The notes under the pieces were generated by a model. That model saw only the letters and a list, made by a program, of their open reading frames with translations, had not been told where the DNA came from and searched no databases. This document shows, piece by piece, positions 18,298 to 27,970 of a DNA stretch of 64,000 nt; within the stretch, counting starts at the first letter, position 1, and every line of letters begins with the position of its first letter. The position numbers and the translations under genes were made by a program. Source of the stretch: Lightella neohaematopini. Its GTDB lineage: Bacteria > Pseudomonadota > Gammaproteobacteria > Enterobacterales > Enterobacteriaceae. The stretch spans positions 1 to 64,000 of the forward strand of contig JAOBJV010000001.1 of assembly GCA_025728385.1 (NCBI GenBank), in the 5' to 3' direction.

Positions 18298-20265
18298 TTA
18301 GTTATTTTTAATATATTTATTATTTTCAATAGCCTTTATTTTATTAATTGAAAAATAATAATATTCCTTATTTTTAATATTATATATAATAATAGAAGTA
18401 ACTACTCCTAATATACTAATATATGATAACCACCAAATATACCAAATCATAGAAAAACAAAATAATAATCCAAATATTGAGATTATTATACCAAAACTTG
18501 TATTTTTAGGTAAAAAAATTGGTTGATACTTTAACTTTGTATTATTTTTTGTATCTTTTTTCATGAACCAAAAAGTATCAATTGTATTTCTTATTTTAGG
18601 TATAATCGAAAAATTATACACTGGTGGTGGTGATGAAGTAAACCATTCTAAAGTCCTTCCATTCCATGGATCATTAGTAGCAATATTATTTTTTCTATTT
18701 CTTACACTAATTATTACTTGTATTATTTGAGATAATATTCCAAACATTATAATTATTACCCCAATAAAAGATATAGTTAATAGATTATGAAAATTTGAAT
18801 CTATAGACTGACTTAGACGACGAGTCATACCCATAAATCCCAATATGTATAGAGGCATAAATGCTATATAGAAACCAATAATCCAAAGACAGAAAGATAT
18901 CTTACCCCATACTTCATTTAATATAAAACCAAAAATTTTTGGAAACCAATAAGTAGCACCAGCAAAACAACCAAATAAAACTCCACCAATAATTACATTA
19001 TGAAAATGAGCAACAACAAACAAACTATTGTGTAAAACATAATTTGCTGTTGGTAATGCTAATAGTACTCCTGCTGCTCCACCAATTACAAATGTAATAA
19101 TAAATCCAATAGTCCATAACATAACCGTATTAATAATAATTTTTCCTCTATACATAGTAAATAACCAGTTAAATACTTTTACACCAGTAGGAATAGCAAT
19201 TATCATTGTCATAATACCAAAAAATGAATTAACACTTGATCCAGCTCCCATAGTAAAAAAGTGATGTAACCAAACACAAAATGCTAATACTGTAATAATT
19301 ATAGTAGCAAAAATTAATGTTTTATAATTAAATAAACTTTTTTGTGAGAAAGTAGCAACTACTTCAGAGAAAATACCAAATACTGGTAATACCAATATGT
19401 ATACTTCAGGATGACCCCAAGACCAGAACAAATTAATGTACATCATCGGATTACCACCCATATCTTGGGTAAAAAAATGCATTCCTAAATAACGATCTAA
19501 AGTTAGTAACATTATAGTTACAGCTAATATTGGAAATGCTAAAATAATTAATATATTTGTACATAATGTTGCCCAGGTAAAAACTGGCATATTCATTATG
19601 CTCATATTTGGAGCACGCATAAATAATATAGTAACAATAAAATTTATCCCAGTGATAGTAGTACTAATTCCAGCTATTTGCATACTCCAAATCCAATAGT
19701 CTACTCCAACACCTGGACTATAAATTTTTTCAGATAATGGTGGATAAGCGGTCCACCCAGTTTGTGCAAATTCACCTATTCCTAGTGATAAATTTATTAA
19801 TATAACACCTACCATAAACAACCAAAAACTTAAAGAATTTAAAAATGGAAAAGCTAAATCACGACAACCTATCTGTAGAGGAATAATAATATTCATTAAA
19901 CCAATTATAAATGGAGTAGCCATAAATATTATCATTATAACTCCATGAACAGTAATAATCTGATTATAATGATGCGATGATAAAAATCCCTCTTGCATAC
20001 TAGAAGATACTAACATTTGTTGAGTTCTCATCATAATAGCATCAATAAATCCTCTTAATAGCATTACTATCGAAGTTATTATATACATTATACCAATTTT
20101 TTTATGATCCAATGAAGTTAACCAATTATTCCATAAATACTTCCATTTACCAAAATAACTAATGGTAAATATTGTAACTGTGCTAACTAATATAATAAAT
20201 ATAAAAGTAAATATAATAATTGGTTCATTATATGGAATGTCACTTATTTTTAATCTACCGAACAT
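18298..20265 (-). CDS. cyoB: Cytochrome bo3 ubiquinol oxidase subunit I
   Basis: CyoB holds heme b, heme o3 and CuB and carries the proton channels; it reduces oxygen to water in the inner membrane. The 655 residues (E. coli 663) keep all metal ligands one position off the E. coli numbers: His107 and His422 for heme b, His420 for heme o3, and His285, His334 and His335 for CuB. The crosslinked Tyr289 follows His285 in WGHPEVY, and Glu287 is present. An AGGA ribosome-binding site precedes the ATG. This is one of the best-conserved proteins in the window and indicates active aerobic respiration. Confidence 0.98.
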   Translation of the reverse strand: MFGRLKISDIPYNEPIIIFTFIFIILVSTVTIFTISYFGKWKYLWNNWLTSLDHKKIGIMYIITSIVMLLRGFIDAIMMRTQQMLVSSSMQEGFLSSHHYNQIITVHGVIMIIFMATPFIIGLMNIIIPLQIGCRDLAFPFLNSLSFWLFMVGVILINLSLGIGEFAQTGWTAYPPLSEKIYSPGVGVDYWIWSMQIAGISTTITGINFIVTILFMRAPNMSIMNMPVFTWATLCTNILIILAFPILAVTIMLLTLDRYLGMHFFTQDMGGNPMMYINLFWSWGHPEVYILVLPVFGIFSEVVATFSQKSLFNYKTLIFATIIITVLAFCVWLHHFFTMGAGSSVNSFFGIMTMIIAIPTGVKVFNWLFTMYRGKIIINTVMLWTIGFIITFVIGGAAGVLLALPTANYVLHNSLFVVAHFHNVIIGGVLFGCFAGATYWFPKIFGFILNEVWGKISFCLWIIGFYIAFMPLYILGFMGMTRRLSQSIDSNFHNLLTISFIGVIIIMFGILSQIIQVIISVRNRKNNIATNDPWNGRTLEWFTSSPPPVYNFSIIPKIRNTIDTFWFMKKDTKNNTKLKYQPIFLPKNTSFGIIISIFGLLFCFSMIWYIWWLSYISILGVVTSIIIYNIKNKEYYYFSINKIKAIENNKYIKNN

Positions 20266-20330
20266 TTTATTTTCCTATAACCAAAATAATTTTCTATTTT
20301 TAAACATTATAGAACAATATTAATAGATAA

Positions 20331-21176
20331 TTATTTATCTAAATTATTCTTACTTATAATATAATAAAAAATTTTATCATCTACTTCAGAAAAGTATTTT
20401 ACTGAATCAAATTTACTAGGTAAAGATAATTTTTTATAATCTAAAAAACTAGTTAATTTAGTCTTATAAGATTTAACTTTATTAATCCATAAATTAAATT
20501 TATTATTGTTTACAACAAATATATTAAATTTCATACCAGAGAATCCACTACCACTAAAATTAGATGATATACCTTTATAAACACCAATTTTATTAGCAAT
20601 TAGATTTAATCTAGAACACATGTTATTCATAGCATAAATTTGACTACCTAATTGAGGTATAAAAAATGAATTCATAACAGAATCAGAAGTAACATTAAAA
20701 ATTATTGGTACATTTACCGGAATATATATTTCATTAACTGAAGCAATTTTAAAATCAGGATATATAAATAACCATTTCCAATTTAACGATATAACATTTA
20801 TTTTAATAGGTTTGGCATCAGAAATTATTATTGATCTGCTAGGATCTAATTTTTTAGCACTATTTATCGTAATGTTAGATAATATTAGCACAATTATAAA
20901 AGGTATAATCCATATAAATAATTCTATAATTTTAGATTTACACCATTCTGGCTTATATAATGCTGTAGTATTTGATGATCTGTACTTAATAACAAAAAAC
21001 AAAGTCATTATTATTACTGGTATAACAATAATTGACATAAGTTTTATTGCTGTTACTATAATTAGTTTTTCTTCCATACCTATTTGTCCAGTTGGATTAA
21101 ATATTACTAATCTAGAATCACAGCCAAATAATGTAACAACAACTAAAGATAAAAAAACCTTTTTTATAATGTTCAT
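20331..21176 (-). CDS. cyoA: Cytochrome bo3 ubiquinol oxidase subunit II
   Basis: CyoA is the lipoprotein subunit II of the bo3 oxidase. The N-terminus has a signal sequence with a lipobox ending at Cys19 (LFGC), then two membrane helices (about 42-65 and 87-108), and a periplasmic cupredoxin domain from about 125. As in other quinol oxidases the CuA ligands of cytochrome c oxidases are absent. At 281 residues it is shorter than E. coli CyoA (315), with the loss at the C-terminal tail. It opens the cyo operon and is divergent from clpP. Confidence 0.95.
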   Translation of the reverse strand: MNIIKKVFLSLVVVTLFGCDSRLVIFNPTGQIGMEEKLIIVTAIKLMSIIVIPVIIMTLFFVIKYRSSNTTALYKPEWCKSKIIELFIWIIPFIIVLILSNITINSAKKLDPSRSIIISDAKPIKINVISLNWKWLFIYPDFKIASVNEIYIPVNVPIIFNVTSDSVMNSFFIPQLGSQIYAMNNMCSRLNLIANKIGVYKGISSNFSGSGFSGMKFNIFVVNNNKFNLWINKVKSYKTKLTSFLDYKKLSLPSKFDSVKYFSEVDDKIFYYIISKNNLDK

Positions 21177-21607
21177 GTTGATTTAAATGAAGTTACTTTC
21201 TCTATTATTAAGCTTAAGTGTTAAAAACATTTAAATAAAAAATAAATTAATAATTAATTAATTAATGGAAACTATATAATACCAGTCTTTTTTAAAAAGA
21301 TACATCCTACCATAATATAATTGTGGATATAGTAATTATTTTCAATAAAAACTATCATTTTTTATTTATAAAATAAAATAATAGTAAAAATTTTCTTGTA
21401 AAAAATTATTTAATAATTAAACAAAATTACATATCGAAATTTAATATAATTTAATTCGTATTACTTACTACTTATTTAGTATAACCAACTATCATAATGT
21501 GGTATAGTTTACATATTATGTTTATAATTAGTTTATTATGGTTCCGTGCAAAATTAATTAATAATATCAAAGTTTTAAAGTATTTAATTATATAAGGAAA
21601 TAAATTA
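21177..21607. other. 431-base gene-free spacer between cyoA and clpP
   Basis: This spacer separates the divergent cyoA and clpP genes and must hold both promoters. In E. coli ampG, bolA and tig lie here; I could not recognise a decayed remnant of any of them. An imperfect hairpin lies at 21351-21385 (five pairs, one C-A mismatch, five more pairs). An AAGGA site lies just before the clpP ATG. No sigma-32 promoter is recognisable. Confidence 0.6.
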
Positions 21608-22237
21608 ATGTTAAATAAAATAATTTCACATATTAGCATGAAAAATTACAGTAATAACTTAGTTCCAATTGTAGTTGAAAAATTATCGTATAGTGAACGA
21701 GCATATGATATATTTTCTCGTTTACTAAAAGAAAGAATAATATTTATAACTGGAAAAATAGAAGATTATATGGCAAGTGTGATAGTTGCTCAAATAATAT
21801 TTTTAGAAGCAGAAAATCCTGAGAAGGATATATATCTTTATATTAATTCTCCAGGTGGAGTTATTAATGCAGGTATGGCTATTTATGATGTTATTCAGTT
21901 TGTAAAACCAGATGTTAGTACATTATGTATAGGACAAGCAGCTTCTATGGGAGCATTATTATTAATGGCTGGAACTAAAGGTAAAAGATTTTGTCTACCA
22001 AATTCTAGGATTATGATTCACCAACCAATTGGTGGTTTTAATGGTCAAGCATCTGATATAGAAATACAAACAAAAGAAATATTAAATATTAAAAGTAAAA
22101 TTAATAGTTTAATATCAAAGCATACTAATAGATCTTTTGATAAAGTATCAAGAGATACTGAAAGAGATTATTTTTTATCTGCTAATGAAGCATTAGAATA
22201 TGGTATAATAGATTCAATAATAATAAATCGTCAATAG
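21608..22237 (+). CDS. clpP: ATP-dependent Clp protease proteolytic subunit ClpP
   Basis: ClpP forms the tetradecameric serine protease chamber used with ClpX. The catalytic triad is Ser113 (AASMGA), His138 (MIHQP) and Asp187 (TERD), each two positions from the E. coli precursor numbers (111, 136, 185). The 209 residues match E. coli (207), including a short N-terminal propeptide-like extension. AAGGA lies 9 bases upstream of the ATG. It is followed by clpX and lon as in E. coli; tig, which normally precedes it, is missing. Confidence 0.97.
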   Translation: MLNKIISHISMKNYSNNLVPIVVEKLSYSERAYDIFSRLLKERIIFITGKIEDYMASVIVAQIIFLEAENPEKDIYLYINSPGGVINAGMAIYDVIQFVKPDVSTLCIGQAASMGALLLMAGTKGKRFCLPNSRIMIHQPIGGFNGQASDIEIQTKEILNIKSKINSLISKHTNRSFDKVSRDTERDYFLSANEALEYGIIDSIIINRQ

Positions 22238-22272
22238 TATGTATTATTTTTTAATATGCACGAGAGATATTT

Positions 22273-23508
22273 ATGATAGATAAAGAAAATAATGAATTAG
22301 ATAAGTTATTATATTGTTCCTTTTGTGGTAAGAGTCAAAAGGAAGTTAAAAAATTAATTGCTGGATCATCTGTATATATTTGTAATGAATGTATTAATTT
22401 ATGTAATAAAATAATAAATGAAGAAAAAAAAGATGATGAATATAGTAATAAAAATCTATCAATTAGTCCTCGTCAAATAAAACATTGTCTAGATAATTAT
22501 GTAATTGGACAAGAACAAGCAAAAAAAATATTGTCTGTTGCTGTTTGTAACCATTATAAAAGGATTTGTGTTAATAAAAATAATGATATTAAGTTAGGTA
22601 AAAGTAATATTTTGCTAATAGGACCAACTGGTAGTGGTAAAACTCTTCTTGCAGAGACACTAGCAAATTCAGTTAATGTACCATTCGCTATAGCTGATGC
22701 TACTACATTGACTGAAGCTGGTTATGTTGGAGAAGATGTAGAAAATATAATACAAAAACTATTACAAAAGTGTGATTTTAATGTAAAAAAAGCACAGAGT
22801 GGTATAATATATATAGATGAAATTGATAAAATTTCTAGAAAAACAGATAATCCATCTATTACTAGAGATGTTTCTGGAGAAGGAGTACAACAAGCTTTAT
22901 TAAAATTAATAGAAGGTACTACTGCGTTAGTACCTCCAAAAGGAGGAAGAAAGCATCCACAACAAGATTTCATACAAGTAGAAACATCTAATATTTTGTT
23001 TATTTGTGGTGGAGCATTTTCTGGTTTAAAAAATATAATAAAAAGAAGAGTAGAAACTAATTATGGTATTGGATTTTGTGCTAAAATTAAAAATAATAAA
23101 GTATTAGATAGTAATATTTTATTAAAAGCAAAACCAGAAGATTTGATTAAATTTGGATTGATACCAGAATTTGTTGGACGTTTACCAATTATAGCTGTGT
23201 TAGAAGAACCAGATGTGGATATGTTAGTACAAATTTTAAGTAAACCTAAAAATTCATTAGTTAAACAATATCAAACTATTTTTGATTTAGACAATATTAA
23301 ATTAGAATTTTGTAGTAAAGCTCTTTTAGCTATTGCTAATCAAGCAGTTAAATATAAAACCGGGGCTAGAGGATTACGTTCTATTATAGAAAATATACTA
23401 TTAGAAACTATGTATAACTTACCATCAAAAAATATAGTAAATAAAATATTAATTAATGAATCAGTAATTAATAAATCATTAGACCCGATATTAATATTTA
23501 ATAAGTAA
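22273..23508 (+). CDS. clpX: ATP-dependent Clp protease ATPase subunit ClpX
   Basis: ClpX is the AAA+ unfoldase that feeds substrates to ClpP. The N-terminal zinc-binding domain has Cys15, Cys18, Cys37 and Cys40. The Walker A motif GPTGSGKT is at 117-124, Walker B ends in YIDEIDK, the pore loop GYVGED is present, and the IGF tripeptide that docks onto ClpP is retained in the GIGFCAK segment. The length is 411 against 424 in E. coli, with the C-terminal tail trimmed. A GAGAG site precedes the ATG. Confidence 0.97.
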   Translation: MIDKENNELDKLLYCSFCGKSQKEVKKLIAGSSVYICNECINLCNKIINEEKKDDEYSNKNLSISPRQIKHCLDNYVIGQEQAKKILSVAVCNHYKRICVNKNNDIKLGKSNILLIGPTGSGKTLLAETLANSVNVPFAIADATTLTEAGYVGEDVENIIQKLLQKCDFNVKKAQSGIIYIDEIDKISRKTDNPSITRDVSGEGVQQALLKLIEGTTALVPPKGGRKHPQQDFIQVETSNILFICGGAFSGLKNIIKRRVETNYGIGFCAKIKNNKVLDSNILLKAKPEDLIKFGLIPEFVGRLPIIAVLEEPDVDMLVQILSKPKNSLVKQYQTIFDLDNIKLEFCSKALLAIANQAVKYKTGARGLRSIIENILLETMYNLPSKNIVNKILINESVINKSLDPILIFNK

Positions 23509-23633
23509 AAATAAAAATTTTAATTAATATAACTTATTTCATTTAAAAATTTTTAATAAGTGAATTAATAATAAAATTACTTATGTTAAATAAATTAATT
23601 TAATTTAATATCTTATTTCCTAAGAAGGATTAA

Positions 23634-25952
23634 ATGACTGATCATGATTCTGTAAATAAAATTATTCCAGTATTACCATTAAGAGATATAGTAATATATC
23701 CAAATATAGTAGTACCATTGTTTATTGGTCGAGAAAAATCTATTAAATGTTTAGAAATAGCTATGAGTAAAGATAAACAAATTATGTTAGTTACTCAAAA
23801 AGAATCATCTAATGATGATCCTAGTATTAATGATTTATTTTCAGTAGGTACTGTAGCTCATATATTACAAATGATCAAATTAGCTGATGGAACTATAAAA
23901 ATACTTGTAAAAGGTTATACTAGAGCACAAATAAAAAAATTAGAAGATCATGATAATTATTTTACAGCTGAAATAATACATCTTTTTGATTTAAATGAAT
24001 ACAAGGAAGAACAGAATACTTTAGTAAGAGTTATAATTAATCAATTTAACAATTATATAAAATTAAATAATAAGATTATTCCAGAAGTAATAAAATTAAT
24101 AAATAGTATAGAAGATGCAAATACTTTAATTAATACTATAGTAACTCATGTACCTCTAAAAATAGCCGATAAACAATTATTATTGGAAATAAATGACATT
24201 TCTAAAAGATTAGAAAAATTAGCTATTATTATAGAATCGGAAATTAATTTATTGAAATTAGATAAAAGTATTCATAATAGAATAAAAAAACAAATGGAAA
24301 AAAGTCAAAAAGAATATTATTTAAATGAACAAATTAAAGCTATACAAAAAGAATTAGGTGAAATAGATAATATTTCTGATGAATATAGTACTCTATTAAA
24401 TAAAATAAAATTATCTAAAATGCCAAAAATAGCTAAAGACAAAACTAAAAATGAATTATATAAACTAAAAATGATGTCACCTATATCAGCAGAAGCTACT
24501 GTTGTAAGAAGTTATATAGATTGGATGTTAACAATTCCATGGAATAAACGTAGTAAAATAAAAAAAGATTTATTTGTAGCTAAAAATATTTTAGATAATG
24601 ATCATTATGGCTTAGATCAAGTAAAAGAATATATATTAGAATACTTAGCTGTGCAAAATAGAAGTAATAAAGTAAATGGATTAATATTATGTTTAATAGG
24701 ACCACCAGGTGTAGGCAAAACTTCATTAGGTAAATCAATAGCAAAAGCTACTGGAAGAAAATATGTACATATGTCTCTTGGAGGAATGAGAGATGAAGCT
24801 GAAATACGTGGTCACCGTAGAACATATATTGGATCTATGCCAGGAAAATTAATACAAAAAATTTCTAAAAGTAAAGTAATTAATCCTGTATTTTTATTAG
24901 ATGAAATTGACAAAATATCTTTTGATATGAGAGGTGATCCTGCATCAGCTTTATTAGAAGCATTAGATCCAGAACAAAATAAAACATTTAATGATAATTA
25001 TTTAGAAATTGATTATGATTTATCTCATGTCATGTTTATTGCAACTGCTAATTCTACTAATATAATACCTCCTTTACTAGATAGAATGGAAATAATTAGA
25101 ATTTCTGGATACTCTGAAGAAGAAAAACTTAATATTGCAAAAAAATATTTAATACCTAAACAAATTAAAAAAAATGCTTTAAAAAATAAAGAATTATATA
25201 TAGATAATGATGCAGTATTAAATATTATTAGATATTATACAAGAGAGGCAGGAGTTCGTAATTTAGAACGAGAAATATCAAAAATATGTAGAAAAACAGT
25301 TAAATTAATATTAACAGACAATAATATTAATAATATTAAAATCGATAATAATAATTTAAGTGATTTTATTGGTATAAAAAAATTTAATTTCAAATGTAAA
25401 AATAGTAAAAATATAATAGGACAAGTAAATGGATTAGCTTGGACTGATTTTGGAGGTGATCTATTAATTATTGAGACTATTTGTGTATCTGGTAACGGTA
25501 AATTAGTTTATACTGGATCTTTAGGAAAAATTATGCAAGAATCAATAAAAATTGCTCTTACTGTTGTTAGATCAAATGTTAATAAATTTAAAATAAATCC
25601 AATATTTTATAAAAAAACAGATATTCATGTACATGTTCCTGAAGGAGCTATACCTAAAGATGGTCCTAGTGCTGGTATTGCTATATATACTGCTTTAATA
25701 TCTTCGTTATCAAAAAAACCTATTAAAAATAGTATAGCTATGACTGGAGAAATTACATTAAATGGAAATGTACTACCTATTGGTGGTTTAAAAGAAAAAT
25801 TATTAGCTGCCCATAGAAGTGGTATTGAAACTGTTTTAATACCTTATGGTAATCAACATAATTTAAAAAATATACCAAAAAATATCTTAGATAAAATTAA
25901 TATAAAATTAGTTAATTCTATTGATGACGTAACTAACTTAGCATTAGTATAA
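23634..25952 (+). CDS. lon: ATP-dependent protease Lon
   Basis: Lon degrades misfolded and selected regulatory proteins in the cytosol. The N-terminal substrate-binding domain (about 1-300), the AAA+ module with Walker A GPPGVGKTS near 357 and the LonB protease domain are all present in 772 residues (E. coli 784). The catalytic dyad is Ser679 (PKDGPSAG) and Lys722 (GGLKEK), exactly the E. coli positions. AAGGA lies 6 bases before the ATG. A long hairpin with a T-tract follows the stop. With ClpXP and HtpG nearby, this region keeps a substantial protein quality-control set. Confidence 0.97.
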   Translation: MTDHDSVNKIIPVLPLRDIVIYPNIVVPLFIGREKSIKCLEIAMSKDKQIMLVTQKESSNDDPSINDLFSVGTVAHILQMIKLADGTIKILVKGYTRAQIKKLEDHDNYFTAEIIHLFDLNEYKEEQNTLVRVIINQFNNYIKLNNKIIPEVIKLINSIEDANTLINTIVTHVPLKIADKQLLLEINDISKRLEKLAIIIESEINLLKLDKSIHNRIKKQMEKSQKEYYLNEQIKAIQKELGEIDNISDEYSTLLNKIKLSKMPKIAKDKTKNELYKLKMMSPISAEATVVRSYIDWMLTIPWNKRSKIKKDLFVAKNILDNDHYGLDQVKEYILEYLAVQNRSNKVNGLILCLIGPPGVGKTSLGKSIAKATGRKYVHMSLGGMRDEAEIRGHRRTYIGSMPGKLIQKISKSKVINPVFLLDEIDKISFDMRGDPASALLEALDPEQNKTFNDNYLEIDYDLSHVMFIATANSTNIIPPLLDRMEIIRISGYSEEEKLNIAKKYLIPKQIKKNALKNKELYIDNDAVLNIIRYYTREAGVRNLEREISKICRKTVKLILTDNNINNIKIDNNNLSDFIGIKKFNFKCKNSKNIIGQVNGLAWTDFGGDLLIIETICVSGNGKLVYTGSLGKIMQESIKIALTVVRSNVNKFKINPIFYKKTDIHVHVPEGAIPKDGPSAGIAIYTALISSLSKKPIKNSIAMTGEITLNGNVLPIGGLKEKLLAAHRSGIETVLIPYGNQHNLKNIPKNILDKINIKLVNSIDDVTNLALV

Positions 25953-25956
25953 TTGT

Positions 25957-26009
25957 AATAGATATTAATCGTAGTTTTTATTAAAACTAATTTATTAGTA
26001 TCTATTTTA
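25957..26009 (+). terminator. Two-tier hairpin terminator after lon
   Basis: The outer arms 25957-25969 and 25994-26006 pair over 13 bases with one T-G wobble. Inside them a second stem of 6 bp (25973-25978 with 25983-25988) closes a 4-base loop. A short T-run follows. The position is 4 bases beyond the lon stop codon. Confidence 0.65.
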
Positions 26010-26090
26010 AGTACTTAAAATAAAAATTTTTATATTAATTTATAAATAAAAAGTATAATATTAACTTAAATTTTAATTCTAACAAATAAG

Positions 26091-26160
26091 AATACTAATA
26101 ATTATTAATATATTAAAGTACGTACTAATTAGTATTTACAATTATTAATAAATACTAATT
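26091..26160. repeat. Three mutually pairing segments between lon and mdlA
   Basis: The nonamer at 26091-26099 recurs identically at 26151-26159, and its exact reverse complement lies between them at 26128-26136. The downstream pair extends to a perfect 12-bp stem (26127-26138 with 26149-26160). The middle segment can therefore pair with either side, giving two exclusive hairpins. The gap is where hupB and ppiD lie in E. coli. Confidence 0.5.
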
Positions 26161-26213
26161 TCTATTATAAATTTATTGAAATATCTATATTTTCAGAATC
26201 ATTGGATAAAATA

Positions 26214-27953
26214 GTGAGATTATTTAAACAATTAAAATGGTTTTTTTATCGAGAATGGCGTCATTATATTGGAGCTATAATAATATTATTTTTGATAGCT
26301 TTATTACAATTAATACCTCCAATTATGGTTGGTAATATTGTTGATACTGTATTATTAAAATCTTATAATCGATTATACATAATATATATCATAATAATAA
26401 TGATTATTATTGCAGTTATTGCTTACTGGTTACGTTATGCTTGGAGAATATTACTGTTCGGTTCAGCTTATAAATTAGCTGTTGAATTACGTAATAAGTT
26501 ATACCACTTACTAAGTAATCAATCGCCAGAATTTTATTCTAATTATAGAACTGGAGATTTAATAGCTAGAGCAACCAATGATGTTGATCGCGTTGTATTT
26601 GCAGCTGGTGAAGGAGTATTAACATTAGTAGATTCCTTAGTAATAGGATGTTCTGTAATATTTATTATGGTATTAAAAATAGATTGGAAACTAACTATAT
26701 TATCATTAGCTCCTATGCCAATAATGGCGTTTATAATTAATAATGATGGCAAAAAATTACATCAATATTTTCGTTCAGCACAAGCATCATTTTCTTTACT
26801 AAATAGTAGAGTTCAAGAAGATCTAACTAATATAAGAATGATTAAGATATTTGGTATTGAACAAAGACAATTAAAATATTTTACTGATATAGCAATAGAT
26901 ACTAGTAAAAAAAATATGGATGTTGCTCTAATTGATTCAAGATTTGACCCAATAATTTATCTAACTATAGGATTATCTAATTTATTAGCTGTATTTGGAG
27001 GTAGCTGGTTAGTAATTAATAAACAAATGACATTAGGACAACTTACTAGTTTTATTATGTATTTAGGATTAATGATTTGGCCAATGCTAGCGTTAGCTTG
27101 GATGTTTAATATTGTAGAACGGGGTAGTGCTGCTTATACTAGAATTAATCAGATGTTAAATGAATCCTATAAAATTACTGACGGTAAATTAAATTTACCT
27201 AGTTATCAAGGGGATATAATTTTAAAAATTAAAACATTTTCATATCCAAAAACTAATAAAATTGTATTAAGTAATATTAATTATATTATTAAAGCAGGAT
27301 CAATTATAGGCATATGTGGTCCTACTGGTTCTGGTAAAAGCACCTTATTAGCATTAATTTTAAGAAATTTTGATTTGGAAAATGGTAAAATACTGTATCA
27401 CAATATACCGTTATATTCATTAATATTAAATGAATGGAGAAGTAAATTATCTGTAGTTAATCAAAATAATTTTTTGTTTTCCGATAGTATAATAAATAAT
27501 ATTACTTTAGGTAGATCTAATATTAACTTTAATGACATAAAAAAAGTTACAAATATAGCCTGTATACATCAAGAAATTATTAGTTTACCTAATGGTTACT
27601 ATACTAAAGTAGGAGAAAGAGGAATGATGTTATCTGGAGGACAAAAACAAAGAATAGCTATAGCTAGATCTTTATTATCGGATTCTGCTGATATATTAAT
27701 TTTAGATGATGCATTATCTGCAGTAGATACAGAAACTGAGAATCAAATACTTAGTAATATACATAAATGGAAGAAAAACAAAACATTAATTATTATTAGT
27801 CATAAATTAAACTCTATAAAACATGCTGATCATATTTTAGTATTTAATAATGGTAATATAATAGAGCAAGGTACACATTCCTTTTTATTAAAACAATCTA
27901 CATGGTATAAAAAAATATATCATTATCAGCAACTAAAAGTTACTCTTAAATAA
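26214..27953 (+). CDS. mdlA: ABC exporter half-transporter MdlA
   Basis: MdlA is one half of a heterodimeric MdlAB exporter with fused membrane and ATPase domains; its substrate is not established. I chose the GTG at 26214 because the next residues match the RLF start of E. coli MdlA and a GGA lies 7 bases upstream; a TTG at 26202 would add four residues. Six membrane helices (about 10-300) are followed by the nucleotide-binding domain with Walker A GPTGSGKST (369-377), signature LSGGQ (473-477) and Walker B ILDDALS. The segment HPEFY..YRTGDL..RATNDVDRVVFAAGEG, here starting SPEFY, is very highly conserved. mdlB follows 17 bases later. Confidence 0.94.
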   Translation: MRLFKQLKWFFYREWRHYIGAIIILFLIALLQLIPPIMVGNIVDTVLLKSYNRLYIIYIIIIMIIIAVIAYWLRYAWRILLFGSAYKLAVELRNKLYHLLSNQSPEFYSNYRTGDLIARATNDVDRVVFAAGEGVLTLVDSLVIGCSVIFIMVLKIDWKLTILSLAPMPIMAFIINNDGKKLHQYFRSAQASFSLLNSRVQEDLTNIRMIKIFGIEQRQLKYFTDIAIDTSKKNMDVALIDSRFDPIIYLTIGLSNLLAVFGGSWLVINKQMTLGQLTSFIMYLGLMIWPMLALAWMFNIVERGSAAYTRINQMLNESYKITDGKLNLPSYQGDIILKIKTFSYPKTNKIVLSNINYIIKAGSIIGICGPTGSGKSTLLALILRNFDLENGKILYHNIPLYSLILNEWRSKLSVVNQNNFLFSDSIINNITLGRSNINFNDIKKVTNIACIHQEIISLPNGYYTKVGERGMMLSGGQKQRIAIARSLLSDSADILILDDALSAVDTETENQILSNIHKWKKNKTLIIISHKLNSIKHADHILVFNNGNIIEQGTHSFLLKQSTWYKKIYHYQQLKVTLK

Positions 27954-27970
27954 AATAATCTTGGTAAATA

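Noticed and set aside
21177..21607. Decayed tig, bolA or ampG remnant
   Set aside because: No frame or motif of these proteins can be recognised in the spacer.
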